A stretch of 64,000 nucleotides of DNA. It comes from Candidatus Aquabacterium excrementipullorum. GTDB taxonomy: Bacteria > Pseudomonadota > Gammaproteobacteria > Burkholderiales > Burkholderiaceae_C. The stretch lies in assembly GCA_019112875.1 (NCBI GenBank), contig DXIO01000036.1, positions 24,960-88,959 on the forward strand. Direction: 5' to 3'. Shown here piece after piece: positions 36,426 to 45,227 of this stretch (position 1 is its first letter; each line of letters begins with the position of its first letter). The notes under the pieces were generated by a model. That model ran no database searches. It saw only the letters and a program-made list of their open reading frames with translations, and was not told the DNA's origin. A program made the position numbers and the translations under genes.

Positions 36426-38855
36426 ATGCAATTCCCCGAGTCCTGGCTGCGCAGCTTCTGCAACCCCGACCTCGACACCCGGCAACTGGCCGATTTGCTG
36501 ACCATGGCCGGCCTGGAGGTGGAGGAGCTGGAGCCCGTGGCGCCGCCCTTCACGGGCGTGGTCGTGGCCCAGGTGCTCGAGGTGGCCCGCCACCCCGATG
36601 CAGACCGCCTGAACGTGTGCAAGGTGGACGCGGGCACCGGCACCGTGCTGCAGATCGTGTGCGGCGCGCCCAATGTGCGCCCGGGCATCAAGGTGCCGTG
36701 CGCCACCGTGGGTGCCGAGCTGCCTCCCGGCGCCGATGGCAAGCCCTTCAAGATCAAGCTGGGCAAGCTGCGTGGCGTCGAGAGCCAGGGCATGCTGTGC
36801 TCGGCGCGCGAACTGGGTGTCTCGGAAGAATCCAACGGCCTGCACATCCTGGCCGATGACGCGCCCGTAGGCGAAAGCATCCGCACGCACCTCAAGCTGG
36901 ACGACACGCTGTTCACGCTCAAGCTCACGCCCAATCTGGCGCATTGCCTGAGCGTGGCCGGCATCGCCCGCGAGGTGTCGGCGCTGACCGGCGCACCGCT
37001 GGTGCTGCCCACCATCGCGCCCGTCAAGCCTGCGATCGACGACACGCTGAAGGTGTCAGTGCAGGCGCAGGACCTGTGCGGTCGCTTCGGTGGTCGTGTG
37101 ATCCGTGGTGTGAATCCTCAAGCCGCGACGCCCGGCTGGATGATCGAGCGCCTGGCGCGCTGCGGCCAACGCTCGGTGTCGGCGTTGGTCGACATCTCCA
37201 ACTACGTGATGTTCGAGCTGGGCCAGCCTTCGCATGTGTTCGACCTGTACAAGATCCATGGCGGCCTGACGGTGCGCTGGGGCCGCGCGGGCGAAACGCT
37301 CAAGCTGCTCAATGGCCAGACCATCACGCTGGACGAACAGGTCGGCGTGATCGCCGACGATTCGCAGGTCGAATCGCTGGCCGGCATCATGGGCGGCGAC
37401 GCCACCTCGGTAGGCGACGACACGCGCAACATCTACCTGGAGGCCGCCTTCTGGTGGCCCAAGGCGATCGCCGGCCGCGCGCGCCGCTACAACTTTTCGA
37501 CCGACGCGTCGCACCGTTACGAGCGTGGCGTGGATCCGGCGCCCACGGCCCAGTACATCGAGCGCATCACGCAGCTGATCCTGGAAATCTGCGGTGGCGA
37601 GGCCGGCCCTCTGGATGACCAGCAACTGCACCTGCCCGAGCGCAAGCCCGTGACCCTGCGCCTGTCGCGCGCCCAGCGCGTGATCGGCATGGACGTGTCG
37701 CTGGTCGATTGCCAGACCGTGTTCCACCGCCTGGGCCTGCACTACACCACGCAGGCGCTCAAGCACGACACGAACCTGATCGTGAACCCGCCGAGCTGGC
37801 GCTTCGACATCCAGATCGAAGAGGACCTGATCGAGGAAGTGGTGCGCGTGATCGGCTTCGACAAGCTGCCCAAGCGCGCGCCCAAGGCCCCGGTGACCAG
37901 CCAGGTGCGCCCTGAGCGCCAGCGCGGCCTGTATGCCGTGCGCCGTGCCGTGGCTGCGCGTGGCTATCAAGAGGCGATCACCTTCAGCTTCGTGGAAGAG
38001 CGCTGGGAGCGCGAGCTGGCCGGCAACGCCGACCCGATCCGCGTGCTCAACCCCATCGCCAGCCCGCTGGCCGTGATGCGCTCCAGCCTGATCGGCAGCC
38101 TGGTGGAGGTGCTGCGCCTGAACCTGTCGCGCAAGGCCGACCGCGTGCGCGTGTTCGAGATTGGCCGCGTGTTCAAACGGGATGCCTCCGTGCAGGATGG
38201 TGATCAGACCGTGGCCGGTTTCGACCAGCCTGTGCGGGTGAGTGGCCTGGCTTATGGCCCGTCCGATGTCGCGCAATGGGGCACGGCCTCGCGCCCGGTC
38301 GATTTCTTCGATGTGAAGGGTGACGTCGAGGCGTTGCTCGCCCCGCGTCAGCCGCGCTTCGTGGCGGCCGAGCATCCTGCTTTCCACCCTGGCCGTTGCG
38401 CCCGTGTGGAGCTGGATGGCCAGGCCATCGGCTTCATCGGCGAGCTGCACCCCAAGTGGCGCCAGGCCTATGAGCTGCCGCAGGCGCCCGTGCTGTTCGA
38501 GCTGGATGCGCAGGCCCTGTCCACCCGTGTGGTGCCGGCCTTCACCAGCGTGCCCAAGCTGCAGTCCGTCTACCGCGACCTGGCGCTGGTGGTGAACGAC
38601 GCCACCGCGCACGAGTCGCTGATCAATGCCATCGTGCAGGCCAGGACGGATGGCCTGGTGCGCGGTGCGCGTCTGTTCGACATCTACAAGCCCAAGACGC
38701 CGGTGGCTGGCATCGCCGACAATGAACGCAGCCTCGCCGTGCGCGTGGAGCTGCGCGATGATGAGCAGACGCTGACCGACGAACGCATCGAAGCCGCCAT
38801 CGCCGCGGTGATCGACGCCCTGTCGCAAAGCGTGGGCGCCCGCGTGCGTGCGTGA
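36426..38855 (+). CDS. pheT: Phenylalanyl-tRNA synthetase beta subunit
   Basis: 809 residues, normal. Opens [20 protein letters not shown]; tRNA-binding OB fold (EMAP-like) at about 40-150 with [13 protein letters not shown] and [16 protein letters not shown]3/B4 editing module around 210-400 with [15 protein letters not shown]5 DNA-binding-like part; and C-terminal anticodon-like domain (FDX-ACB) ending [21 protein letters not shown] precedes the ATG. Followed by ihfA 24 bases later as in most proteobacteria. Confidence 0.97.
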   Translation: MQFPESWLRSFCNPDLDTRQLADLLTMAGLEVEELEPVAPPFTGVVVAQVLEVARHPDADRLNVCKVDAGTGTVLQIVCGAPNVRPGIKVPCATVGAELPPGADGKPFKIKLGKLRGVESQGMLCSARELGVSEESNGLHILADDAPVGESIRTHLKLDDTLFTLKLTPNLAHCLSVAGIAREVSALTGAPLVLPTIAPVKPAIDDTLKVSVQAQDLCGRFGGRVIRGVNPQAATPGWMIERLARCGQRSVSALVDISNYVMFELGQPSHVFDLYKIHGGLTVRWGRAGETLKLLNGQTITLDEQVGVIADDSQVESLAGIMGGDATSVGDDTRNIYLEAAFWWPKAIAGRARRYNFSTDASHRYERGVDPAPTAQYIERITQLILEICGGEAGPLDDQQLHLPERKPVTLRLSRAQRVIGMDVSLVDCQTVFHRLGLHYTTQALKHDTNLIVNPPSWRFDIQIEEDLIEEVVRVIGFDKLPKRAPKAPVTSQVRPERQRGLYAVRRAVAARGYQEAITFSFVEERWERELAGNADPIRVLNPIASPLAVMRSSLIGSLVEVLRLNLSRKADRVRVFEIGRVFKRDASVQDGDQTVAGFDQPVRVSGLAYGPSDVAQWGTASRPVDFFDVKGDVEALLAPRQPRFVAAEHPAFHPGRCARVELDGQAIGFIGELHPKWRQAYELPQAPVLFELDAQALSTRVVPAFTSVPKLQSVYRDLALVVNDATAHESLINAIVQARTDGLVRGARLFDIYKPKTPVAGIADNERSLAVRVELRDDEQTLTDERIEAAIAAVIDALSQSVGARVRA

Positions 38856-38879
38856 CGGCCAAGGGGAGGGCCAGGAGAC

Positions 38880-39242
38880 ATGAACGACAAGATCCGCGAT
38901 CTGACGGTGCTGCTGCCAGCCACGCTGGAGACGCCCACGCTGACCAAGGCCGAGCTCTCGGACATGCTGTTCGAGCGCCTGGGCCTGAACAAGCGCGAGT
39001 CCAAGGACATGGTGGAGGCCTTCTTCGAACTGGTGCACGAGTCCCTGGTAGACGGCGCCGACGTGAAGCTGTCCGGATTCGGCAACTTCCAGATCCGCCA
39101 GAAGGCCCCGCGTCCGGGCCGCAATCCCCGCACTGGCGAGGCCATTCCCATCAAGGCCCGTCAGGTCGTGACATTTCACGCCAGCCAGAAGCTCAAAAGC
39201 ATGGTGCAGGGGGATGTTCCCAGCGACGACGACTTGGAGTAA
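38880..39242 (+). CDS. ihfA: Integration host factor subunit alpha
   Basis: 120 residues. Nucleoid protein that bends DNA as a heterodimer with IhfB. The DNA-binding arm carries [20 protein letters not shown] and the motif's [17 protein letters not shown]; the helices have [21 protein letters not shown]. The N terminus is ~18 residues longer than E. coli IhfA and the C terminus ends in an acidic SDDDLE tail, both common in this order. GGAG is well placed before ATG 38880. Ends in a terminator hairpin. Confidence 0.96.
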   Translation: MNDKIRDLTVLLPATLETPTLTKAELSDMLFERLGLNKRESKDMVEAFFELVHESLVDGADVKLSGFGNFQIRQKAPRPGRNPRTGEAIPIKARQVVTFHASQKLKSMVQGDVPSDDDLE

Positions 39243-39253
39243 AGTCGTGACAC

Positions 39254-39289
39254 CCCTGGCCCATCGCATGGATGGCCCAGGGATTTTTT
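39254..39289 (+). terminator. Intrinsic terminator after ihfA
   Basis: CCCTGGCCCATC/GATGGCCCAGGG (39254-39265 and 39271-39282) with one mismatch, GCATG loop, then ATTTTTT. It starts 12 bases after the ihfA stop and overlaps any early start of the downstream MerR-type gene. Confidence 0.75.
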
Positions 39290-39304
39290 ACCTCCCTCCA
39301 AGCC

Positions 39305-39937
39305 ATGGAACGCACAGAGCAAGAATCACCGCCGCGTTCGGAATCGCCCGTGTCCGCGACACCGGGGGCGGCGCCAGCGCGCGCCACATCCAGGGCTTTG
39401 GCCCGCACGGATGCGAAGGGCGAATCGCGCGCGGCAGGTTTGGCTGAGGGGCGTTCCGAAGGCCGTGAAGCACGCACCGAGGTGCGTGTGCCCACGGGAT
39501 CGGTGGTGCCGGTGAGCAGCCTGCCCCCCATCCCGGCCAAGCGCTACTTCACCATCGGCGAGGTCAGTGAACTGTGCGGCGTCAAGCCCTACGTGCTGCG
39601 CTACTGGGAGCAGGAATTCACGCAACTGCGGCCCATGAAGCGCCGCGGCAACCGCCGTTATTACCAGCACCATGAAGTGCTGCTGATCCGGCGCATCCGT
39701 GAGTTGCTGTACGAGCAAGGCTTCACCATCAGTGGCGCGCGCAACCAGTTGCTGGAGCATGCGCCGGCGATGTCGTCTTCTGCATCGGGTGCAGGCGCTG
39801 AAGATGCGGGCAAGGTGGCGCTGGCGCCCGACATGTCCTGGACGGGCCCGGACCTGATGGCCTTGGCGCACAGCCACCCGCAGGCCGCAGCCGAATTGCG
39901 CGAAGCGCTGTTGTCCATCCGCGATCTTCTGAGCTAA
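39305..39937 (+). CDS. MerR-family transcriptional regulator
   Basis: 210 residues from ATG 39305; an in-frame ATG at 39272 falls inside the ihfA terminator and is rejected. A disordered Ala/Ser/Arg-rich N-terminal region (~78 residues) precedes the MerR winged helix: KRYFTIGEVSELCGVKPYVL, then RYWEQEFTQLRPMKRRGNRR and YYQHHEVLLIRRIRELLYEQG. No metal-binding cysteines in the C-terminal part. Genes of this kind follow ihfA throughout the betaproteobacteria and gammaproteobacteria; the regulon is not defined. No clear ribosome site. Confidence 0.88.
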   Translation: MERTEQESPPRSESPVSATPGAAPARATSRALARTDAKGESRAAGLAEGRSEGREARTEVRVPTGSVVPVSSLPPIPAKRYFTIGEVSELCGVKPYVLRYWEQEFTQLRPMKRRGNRRYYQHHEVLLIRRIRELLYEQGFTISGARNQLLEHAPAMSSSASGAGAEDAGKVALAPDMSWTGPDLMALAHSHPQAAAELREALLSIRDLLS

Positions 39938-39983
39938 GTCGCGTGCGCGCAGCACCACGATTTCTTCAAAAAGATGCGTGGGG

Positions 39984-40013
39984 TTCAGAAGGCATGAAAA
40001 ACCGTGCTATAGT
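39984..40013 (+). promoter_or_regulatory. Promoter of tRNA-Pro
   Basis: TTCAGA (39984-39989), 18-base spacer, TATAGT (40008-40013), then CTAAGTCTTCG. The -10 and next eleven bases almost repeat those of the tRNA-Gly promoter, suggesting a shared promoter type for stable RNAs. Confidence 0.6.
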
Positions 40014-40024
40014 CTAAGTCTTCG

Positions 40025-40102
<78 letters not shown>

Positions 40103-40114
40103 AGAGAATCACGA

Positions 40115-40143
40115 GGGTCAGCAGAGAAATCTGCTGACCCTTT
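40115..40143 (+). terminator. Intrinsic terminator after tRNA-Pro
   Basis: GGGTCAGCAGA/TCTGCTGACCC stem of 11 bp with a GAAA tetraloop (40115-40140), followed by TTT. Ends before the convergent copZ gene. Confidence 0.75.
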
Positions 40144-40180
40144 CGTGTTTTCAGGCCCGATGATCCAGGCCCTTGCGGCA

Positions 40181-40399
40181 TCAAGCTGCGGCGTGCGCTT
40201 CGTAGCCTTCCTCGTTGATGGCGCGCGCCACGGCATCTGCCTCCAGCACCGTGCTCACGCTCACGCGGCCCTGGGTCAGATCGACCTCCACCGTGGCCTG
40301 CGGATCCTGTGCCTGCACGGCACGTGTGACGGCCTTGACGCAATGCTGGCAGCTCATGCCCTTCACATCGAGCTGAAGTGTTTGAGGGGTGGTGCTCAT
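40181..40399 (-). CDS. copZ: Copper chaperone CopZ (heavy-metal-associated domain)
   Basis: 72 residues, a single HMA domain. Metal site MSCQHC (15-20; C17, C20). Hands Cu(I) to the export ATPase or to a regulator in the cytoplasm. The ATG at 40399 has AAGGAAG eight bases upstream. Divergent from copA, sharing a symmetric MerR-type promoter. Confidence 0.93.
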   Translation of the reverse strand: MSTTPQTLQLDVKGMSCQHCVKAVTRAVQAQDPQATVEVDLTQGRVSVSTVLEADAVARAINEEGYEAHAAA

Positions 40400-40445
40400 C
40401 GTGCTTCCTTTCAATCAAGTGGTCTGACCGTGGTCATGGCACGAA

Positions 40446-40478
40446 GTATTGACCTTGACATCATGGCAAGGTCAATAC
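40446..40478. promoter_or_regulatory. Symmetric CueR-type divergent promoter of copZ and copA
   Basis: GTATTGACCTTG - nine bases - CAAGGTCAATAC is a perfect 12-bp inverted repeat. On each strand it reads TTGACC, a 19-base spacer, AATACT: the over-long spacer and central dyad typical of promoters twisted by MerR/CueR-family activators. The same element can thus serve both copZ (minus) and copA (plus). No cueR gene is visible in the window. Confidence 0.75.
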
Positions 40479-40526
40479 TGGACCGTATGACCATCATGAG
40501 ATGCGCAGACTGGAAGGATTCGAGAC

Positions 40527-42884
40527 ATGCATGAAGCACCCCCCGTGCTGCCAGACGCGACCGCGCCCCTGCAACTGGCGGTTCGCGGCATGACCTGCGC
40601 AGCCTGCGTCGGGCGCGTGGAGCGCGCTTTGCGCAAGGTGCCTGGCGTGGCCTCCGCCGATGTGAATTTCGCGACCGAAACGGCGTCGGTGCGGTGGGCG
40701 CAGGGCGGGTTGCATCCAGCGCACACGATCCTGCTCGATGCGGTGGCCCATGCCGGCTACGAGGCACACGTGCAGGCCGCGGATGCGCCATTGGTCGATG
40801 AAACGCTGGGTTGGTGGGACGTGTGGGGCGCAGTCACCCTGGGCCTGCTGGCCAGCATCCCGCTGGTCTTGCCGATGCTGTGGGGTGATCACCACTTCTG
40901 GCCGGCTTGGCTGCAGTTCGCCCTGGCCACGCCGGTGCAGTTCATCCTGGGCGCGCGCTTCTACAAGGCCGCCTGGTCCGCCTTGCGTGACCGCAGCGGC
41001 AACATGGACCAACTCGTGGCCTTGGGCACCACAGCGGCCTGGGCGTTGTCATGCTGGCTGTGGTGGTCGCATGCACGCATGACCGGGCAAGGCCATGAAC
41101 ACGGCGCCATGCCGGATCTCTATTTCGAATCGTCCGCCGTGGTGATCACCCTGGTGCTGCTGGGCAAGGCCCTGGAGGCGCGTGCCAAGCGGCAGACCAC
41201 GGCGGCCATCCGTGCCTTGCAGGCCTTGCGGCCCGACACCGTGCTGCGGCTTGGCCCACAGGGTGAGGTGAGCGTGCCTTTGTCGCAGGTGGTGGTGGGC
41301 GATACCTTGGTGGTGAGGCCGGGCGAGCGCGTGCCCAGCGACGGTGTGGTCACCGAAGGCGCCAGCCACGTCGATGAATCCATGCTCACCGGGGAGCCGC
41401 TGCCGGTGGCCAAGGCTCAAGGCGAACGGCTGACCGGCGGTTCGATCAATGGCGAAGGCCGCCTGCTGATGAAGGTGAGCGCCGTTGGCGGGCAGACCGT
41501 GCTTTCCGGGATCATCCGCAGCGTGGTCGAGGCCCAGGCCGGCAAGGCGCCGATCCAGCGTGTGGTGGACAGGGTGTCCGCCGTGTTCGTGCCCACGGTG
41601 CTGCTGCTGGCCCTGTCCACGGGGCTGGGCTGGTGGTGGTACGGGCTGGGCATGGAGCCCGCGCTGATCCGCGCCGTGGCCGTGCTGGTGATCGCCTGCC
41701 CATGTGCGCTGGGCCTGGCCACGCCGGCCGCCCTGATGGCCGGCACGGGCGCTGCGGCGCGCCAGGGCATCCTCATCAAGGATCCCGAGGCGCTGGAGCT
41801 GGCGCACCGTGTATCGGTGGTGGCCTTCGACAAGACGGGCACCTTGACCGTCGGACAGCCGCGTCTGATCCACTGGCAGGTGCGTGATGGTTTTGGATTG
41901 GATGCCTCGCAGGTGCTCAAGATCGCGGCGGCCATGCAGTCGGGCAGCGAGCATCCGCTGGCCCGGGCTGTCGTAGCGGCTTGCGCGGAAGGGTTCGAGC
42001 CAGCCAGGGCCTCTGCCGTGCAGGCCGTGGCGGGGCGAGGCCTGCAGGCCAAGGTCGTGATGCCCGACGTGGACACAGACGGTGGGCATCTGTGGCGCCT
42101 GGGGAGTACGCCATGGATGGTGTCGATGGTGCCAGAGGCGGAGCGCCCTGCGGATCTGATGGAGCGGGCTCAGGCGCTGGCGGTCGGTGGCGCCTCGGTG
42201 TCATGGCTGATGCGCCAGCAGGAGGGCGCGGCGGCCGCTCAGGTGTCAGGCGCCCCAGATGGTCCTTGGCAGGTGGTGGCCTTGCTGGGCTTCGGCGACG
42301 AGCTCAAGCCGAATTCGGCGGCGGCGGTGACACGCCTGCACAGCCTCGGGGTCGAGACGGTGATGATTTCTGGCGACAACCATGGTGCCGCTCAGGCGGT
42401 TGGCGATGCCCTGGGCATCCGCCGCGTGGTGGCGGAAGTCCTGCCCGCCGACAAGGCTGGCCAGATCCAGGCGCTCAAGACAGGAGCCGATGGCGCAGCC
42501 CTCGTCGTCGCCATGGTGGGCGATGGCATCAATGATGCGCCCGCGCTGGCGGCGGCCAACGTGGGCATGGCCATGGCCAATCCGCAAGGCGGTGCCGACG
42601 TCGCCTTGCATGCTGCAGGCATCACGCTGATGCGGGGTGACCCATGGCTGGTTCCTGCCGCCCTGGACATCTCCCGGCGCACGTCCGCCAAGATCCGGCA
42701 GAACCTGTTCTGGGCCTTTGGCTACAACGTCATCGGCATTCCACTGGCCATGGCGGGTGGGCTCAGCCCCATGCTCGCGGGTGCGGCCATGGCTTTCAGT
42801 TCCGTGAGCGTGGTCGGCAATGCCTTGTGGCTGTCACGCTGGCGCGCCAATGCCGGGCGCGCCGAGGGTGGGCAAAGCCATTAA
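40527..42884 (+). CDS. copA: Copper-exporting P1B-type ATPase CopA
   Basis: 785 residues. One N-terminal HMA domain with [10 protein letters not shown] (21-30; C24, C27), then the ATPase: actuator loop with [15 protein letters not shown], membrane metal motif CPCALG (about 390-395), phosphorylation DKTGT (about 435), HP locus SGSEHPLA, and [19 protein letters not shown] near the C terminus. Exports Cu(I) or Ag(I) from the cytoplasm. Divergently transcribed from copZ through a MerR-type promoter. tRNA-Arg begins 12 bases after the stop. Confidence 0.96.
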   Translation: MHEAPPVLPDATAPLQLAVRGMTCAACVGRVERALRKVPGVASADVNFATETASVRWAQGGLHPAHTILLDAVAHAGYEAHVQAADAPLVDETLGWWDVWGAVTLGLLASIPLVLPMLWGDHHFWPAWLQFALATPVQFILGARFYKAAWSALRDRSGNMDQLVALGTTAAWALSCWLWWSHARMTGQGHEHGAMPDLYFESSAVVITLVLLGKALEARAKRQTTAAIRALQALRPDTVLRLGPQGEVSVPLSQVVVGDTLVVRPGERVPSDGVVTEGASHVDESMLTGEPLPVAKAQGERLTGGSINGEGRLLMKVSAVGGQTVLSGIIRSVVEAQAGKAPIQRVVDRVSAVFVPTVLLLALSTGLGWWWYGLGMEPALIRAVAVLVIACPCALGLATPAALMAGTGAAARQGILIKDPEALELAHRVSVVAFDKTGTLTVGQPRLIHWQVRDGFGLDASQVLKIAAAMQSGSEHPLARAVVAACAEGFEPARASAVQAVAGRGLQAKVVMPDVDTDGGHLWRLGSTPWMVSMVPEAERPADLMERAQALAVGGASVSWLMRQQEGAAAAQVSGAPDGPWQVVALLGFGDELKPNSAAAVTRLHSLGVETVMISGDNHGAAQAVGDALGIRRVVAEVLPADKAGQIQALKTGADGAALVVAMVGDGINDAPALAAANVGMAMANPQGGADVALHAAGITLMRGDPWLVPAALDISRRTSAKIRQNLFWAFGYNVIGIPLAMAGGLSPMLAGAAMAFSSVSVVGNALWLSRWRANAGRAEGGQSH

Positions 42885-42896
42885 ACTCCACGCTCA

Positions 42897-42973
42897 CTGT
42901 CCGTAGCTCAACTGGATAGAGCAATTGCCTTCTAAGCAATAGGTCGGGGGTTCGAGTCCCTCCGGACAGGCCA
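42897..42973 (+). tRNA. tRNA-Arg (anticodon UCU)
   Basis: 77 bases with CCA. Acceptor CTGTCCG/CGGACAG, anticodon arm TTGC-CTTCTAA-GCAA with anticodon TCT (reads AGA/AGG), T arm GGGGGTTCGAGTCCCTC. It starts 12 bases after the copA stop; no separate terminator is visible between them. Confidence 0.93.
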
Positions 42974-43139
42974 ATGATGCCCGAGTTGCAAGCCCAACTC
43001 GATCGCACGGTGCAACCGCCTGCATGCCGCAGCAGCCCTTGGCAATACGTGATTCCTCCCCCGATGTGAAGGATGTTTCGGCCTGCCGTCGCCGCTACAC
43101 TCTATTTACACAATTAAACAAAAAAATATGGGAGGTGCC

Positions 43140-43229
43140 ATGGTTGCACCAGCTATCGGGCTTTGGATTCCGGACGAGGAGCCGGATCTGTGGCCCTTGA
43201 CTGCGCGGCTCGATGCCGCTTGCGAATGA
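43140..43229 (+). CDS. Very short ORF with strong ribosome site
   Basis: 29 residues, MVAPAIGLWIPDEEPDLWPL followed by nine more, preceded by GGGAGGTG at ideal distance and by an AT-rich stretch (about 43100-43130) that looks like a promoter region. No family recognised. Its 3' end overlaps a second ORF in another frame by 17 bases, so the two may be coupled or be one gene split by a frameshift. Confidence 0.4.
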   Translation: MVAPAIGLWIPDEEPDLWPLTARLDAACE

Positions 43230-43524
43230 CAAGGCCATCATGGTGATCAAACTCATTGGGCGCACGAGCCCGCAACGCCGCCTGGAGCGGCTGCAGACTG
43301 CATTGAATGGCAAGCTGGCCCGTCTGGATGGACAACTCTTTCCACAAGACGGCGGCGACCCGCGGCTGGATCGTTGTGCCGAAGAAACACTTCGGCTTCG
43401 TGCGGAGATCGACGCCCTGCGGGCTTCGTTCAGCGCCGAGACAGTGCAGGGACGCCGTTGTGGTGACGAGGACTTGCACGCCGAGGATGTCGACGTGAGC
43501 GATTGCGGAGCATCCTCACCCTGA
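43213..43524 (+). CDS. Small coiled-coil-like protein, function unknown
   Basis: 103 residues from ATG 43213 (or 94 from ATG 43240, MVIKLIGR). The middle is helical with heptad-like leucines: RRLERLQTALNGKLARLD and ETLRLRAEIDALRASF. Two Cys near the C terminus and an acidic tail. No family recognised. An ORF on the opposite strand (43153-43479) is less protein-like. Real gene moderately likely. Confidence 0.45.
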   Translation: MPLANDKAIMVIKLIGRTSPQRRLERLQTALNGKLARLDGQLFPQDGGDPRLDRCAEETLRLRAEIDALRASFSAETVQGRRCGDEDLHAEDVDVSDCGASSP

Positions 43525-43670
43525 AGGCCGTGGTGCCCTCTGGTGGCGCATCCGGCTTGCAGGTGAGATAGGATCCAGAAGGCGCTCAGGTCTGTTCCCT
43601 GAGCGGTGTGGGCAGCCGTCGCGGGGTACCTCCGCGCGAGCCGCCATCGCGCAACTACCGAGGTCCATGG

Positions 43671-44327
43671 ATGATGTTGGATGCACTCAAGCGCCTGCTG
43701 GGCGCGGGTCAATCACCCGCGGCGGATTCGGATCAGCAAGTGCTGGCCGTGTGGGCGAAAGAAGAGGGGCACAAGGTCAAGACCGTCTCCGGTCAGGCCG
43801 GAGGAATGGTCGTGGACACGTCCGCCGGCTGGCGGGTGGAGTGGGGCCCGGCCCAACGGCCTTATTTCACCGGCAAGGAGCTCCGCTTCCGTTTCGATGC
43901 AGGGATCCCCGGTGACGTGCAGATCCTCTTCCTGACCAGGGTCCTGGCGCACACACTGGAATCCGACGTGTTCCAGCGGTTCACCGACGCCATGCAGACG
44001 CAGATGGACAACAGCCTGCCCGAAGAGATGCGCTGGTTGGCCATGCACTCCAAGGTGGCGCTTTCCGAACATCCCGTGCTGGCCCGCCGTTTCCTGATGC
44101 TGTCCAACGCCGAGGGCGTGGCCAAGCTCTGGCTTGATCCGGAGCTGACCGCTGGCCTCGAAGAGGCCGCCACCTCATGGTGGACGGACGCTCTCATCGC
44201 CGTGATGACCGTCAACCGCGGCATCCTGACCATCCGGATGTCGGGGGACAAGCTCGAGGTCAATCAGCTGCGCCTGGTGGCCGCGGTGTTCGACCTGGCG
44301 GCGCGCAAGCTGGTGGACGCGGTCTGA
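43671..44327 (+). CDS. Hypothetical cytoplasmic protein
   Basis: 218 residues, no signal peptide or membrane segment. GAGG lies eight bases before tandem ATGs at 43671/43674. Mixed alpha/beta composition; features such as AGWRVEWGPAQRPYFTGKEL and RFLMLSNAEGVAKLWLDPEL are distinctive but I recognise no family. Codon use matches neighbours. Single gene, ends 20 bases before the convergent enoyl-CoA hydratase family gene. Confidence 0.75.
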   Translation: MMLDALKRLLGAGQSPAADSDQQVLAVWAKEEGHKVKTVSGQAGGMVVDTSAGWRVEWGPAQRPYFTGKELRFRFDAGIPGDVQILFLTRVLAHTLESDVFQRFTDAMQTQMDNSLPEEMRWLAMHSKVALSEHPVLARRFLMLSNAEGVAKLWLDPELTAGLEEAATSWWTDALIAVMTVNRGILTIRMSGDKLEVNQLRLVAAVFDLAARKLVDAV

Positions 44328-44347
44328 GGCCTGCGGGCCCTGGAGCC

Positions 44348-45118
44348 TCAGCGGCTCTTGCGCTGCAGGAAGCGCGCGATGGCCTCGCCAGCTTCCGGAC
44401 GCATCAGGTTGACCAGGAAGTGCCGCTTCTCCGCGCCCAGGTGCTCGCTCAGGGATGAGTGCGGCGCGTCGTTGACCAGTTCCTTGATGCTGGCCAGCAC
44501 ATTGGCAGGTGTCGAGGCCAGTTCCTCTGCCAGTGTCAGCGCGGCGTGCAAGGCGGTGCCTGCAGGTTCAATCTGGTGCACGAGACCCCAGTGCTGCATC
44601 TGCTGGGCCGTGGCATCGCCGCCGGTCCACAGCCATTTCAGTGCCACCCCGCGGGGCAGTTGACGGCTCAGGTGCCAACTGGCACCGCCGTCGGTGGACA
44701 AGCCGACCTTGCTGTAGGCGCTGACGAAGCGGGCGTTGTCGGCCGCCACGAGCAGGTCACAAGCGAGCGCCACCGAGAGACCGCCACCGGCGGCCACACC
44801 TTCCACTGCGGCGATCACAGGCTTGGGAAATGCCCGCAAGGCTTCGATCCACTGGTGGAAGGCGTCGATGTTGCCCGCTTGCTGGCTCGGATCCTGCTGA
44901 CGGTTATGCGACAAACGTTGTAAATCCCCGCCACCGCAGAAATGGCCCCCGCCGCCTGTTAGAACCACCGCGGACACGCTGGGGTCGGATTCCGCCATGT
45001 TCAGGGTTTCGATGCCGGCCGCGTACACCTGTGGCGACAGGGCATTTCGCGTGGCGGGCCCCGAAAGGGTCATGACCAGGATGGCGCCCTGGCGTTCGGT
45101 CAGTAGTTCGGTCGTCAT
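44348..45118 (-). CDS. Enoyl-CoA hydratase/isomerase family protein
   Basis: 256 residues from ATG 45118. Crotonase fold with the two oxyanion-hole segments, GGGGHFCGGGDL (55-66) and AVEGVAAGGGLSVALACDLL (104-123), and the family's C-terminal helices. Hand alignment to rat hydratase puts Ser136 and Lys161 where its catalytic Glu144 and Glu164 lie, so classical hydration is doubtful; isomerase, hydrolase or other crotonase chemistry is possible. Divergent from the FimV-like gene. No other fatty-acid genes are adjacent. Confidence 0.85.
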   Translation of the reverse strand: MTTELLTERQGAILVMTLSGPATRNALSPQVYAAGIETLNMAESDPSVSAVVLTGGGGHFCGGGDLQRLSHNRQQDPSQQAGNIDAFHQWIEALRAFPKPVIAAVEGVAAGGGLSVALACDLLVAADNARFVSAYSKVGLSTDGGASWHLSRQLPRGVALKWLWTGGDATAQQMQHWGLVHQIEPAGTALHAALTLAEELASTPANVLASIKELVNDAPHSSLSEHLGAEKRHFLVNLMRPEAGEAIARFLQRKSR

Positions 45119-45227
45119 GGGCTGCAATCTGGTTGTTACTGTTTCTCGATGTGAATGGGGGCTTATGATCAGAAAGACGGGTAACCTGACGTGCTAGAGT
45201 GAAAACTTGGCAAAAAACCGCACCGAT

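Noticed and set aside
37056..39269. 737-codon open frame on the minus strand across pheT and ihfA
   Set aside because: Shadow of highly conserved genes; composition is His/Gln/Arg-rich as expected for antisense of GC-rich coding DNA, with no motif or ribosome site.
39272..39304. Earlier ATG start for the MerR-type regulator
   Set aside because: It lies inside the ihfA terminator stem.
43153..43479. 108-codon minus-strand ORF in the tRNA-Arg downstream region
   Set aside because: Less protein-like than the plus-strand ORF it overlaps and without a ribosome site.
42897..43670. Genomic island or integration site at tRNA-Arg
   Set aside because: No integrase gene, no repeated tRNA 3' end, and downstream genes match the surrounding composition.
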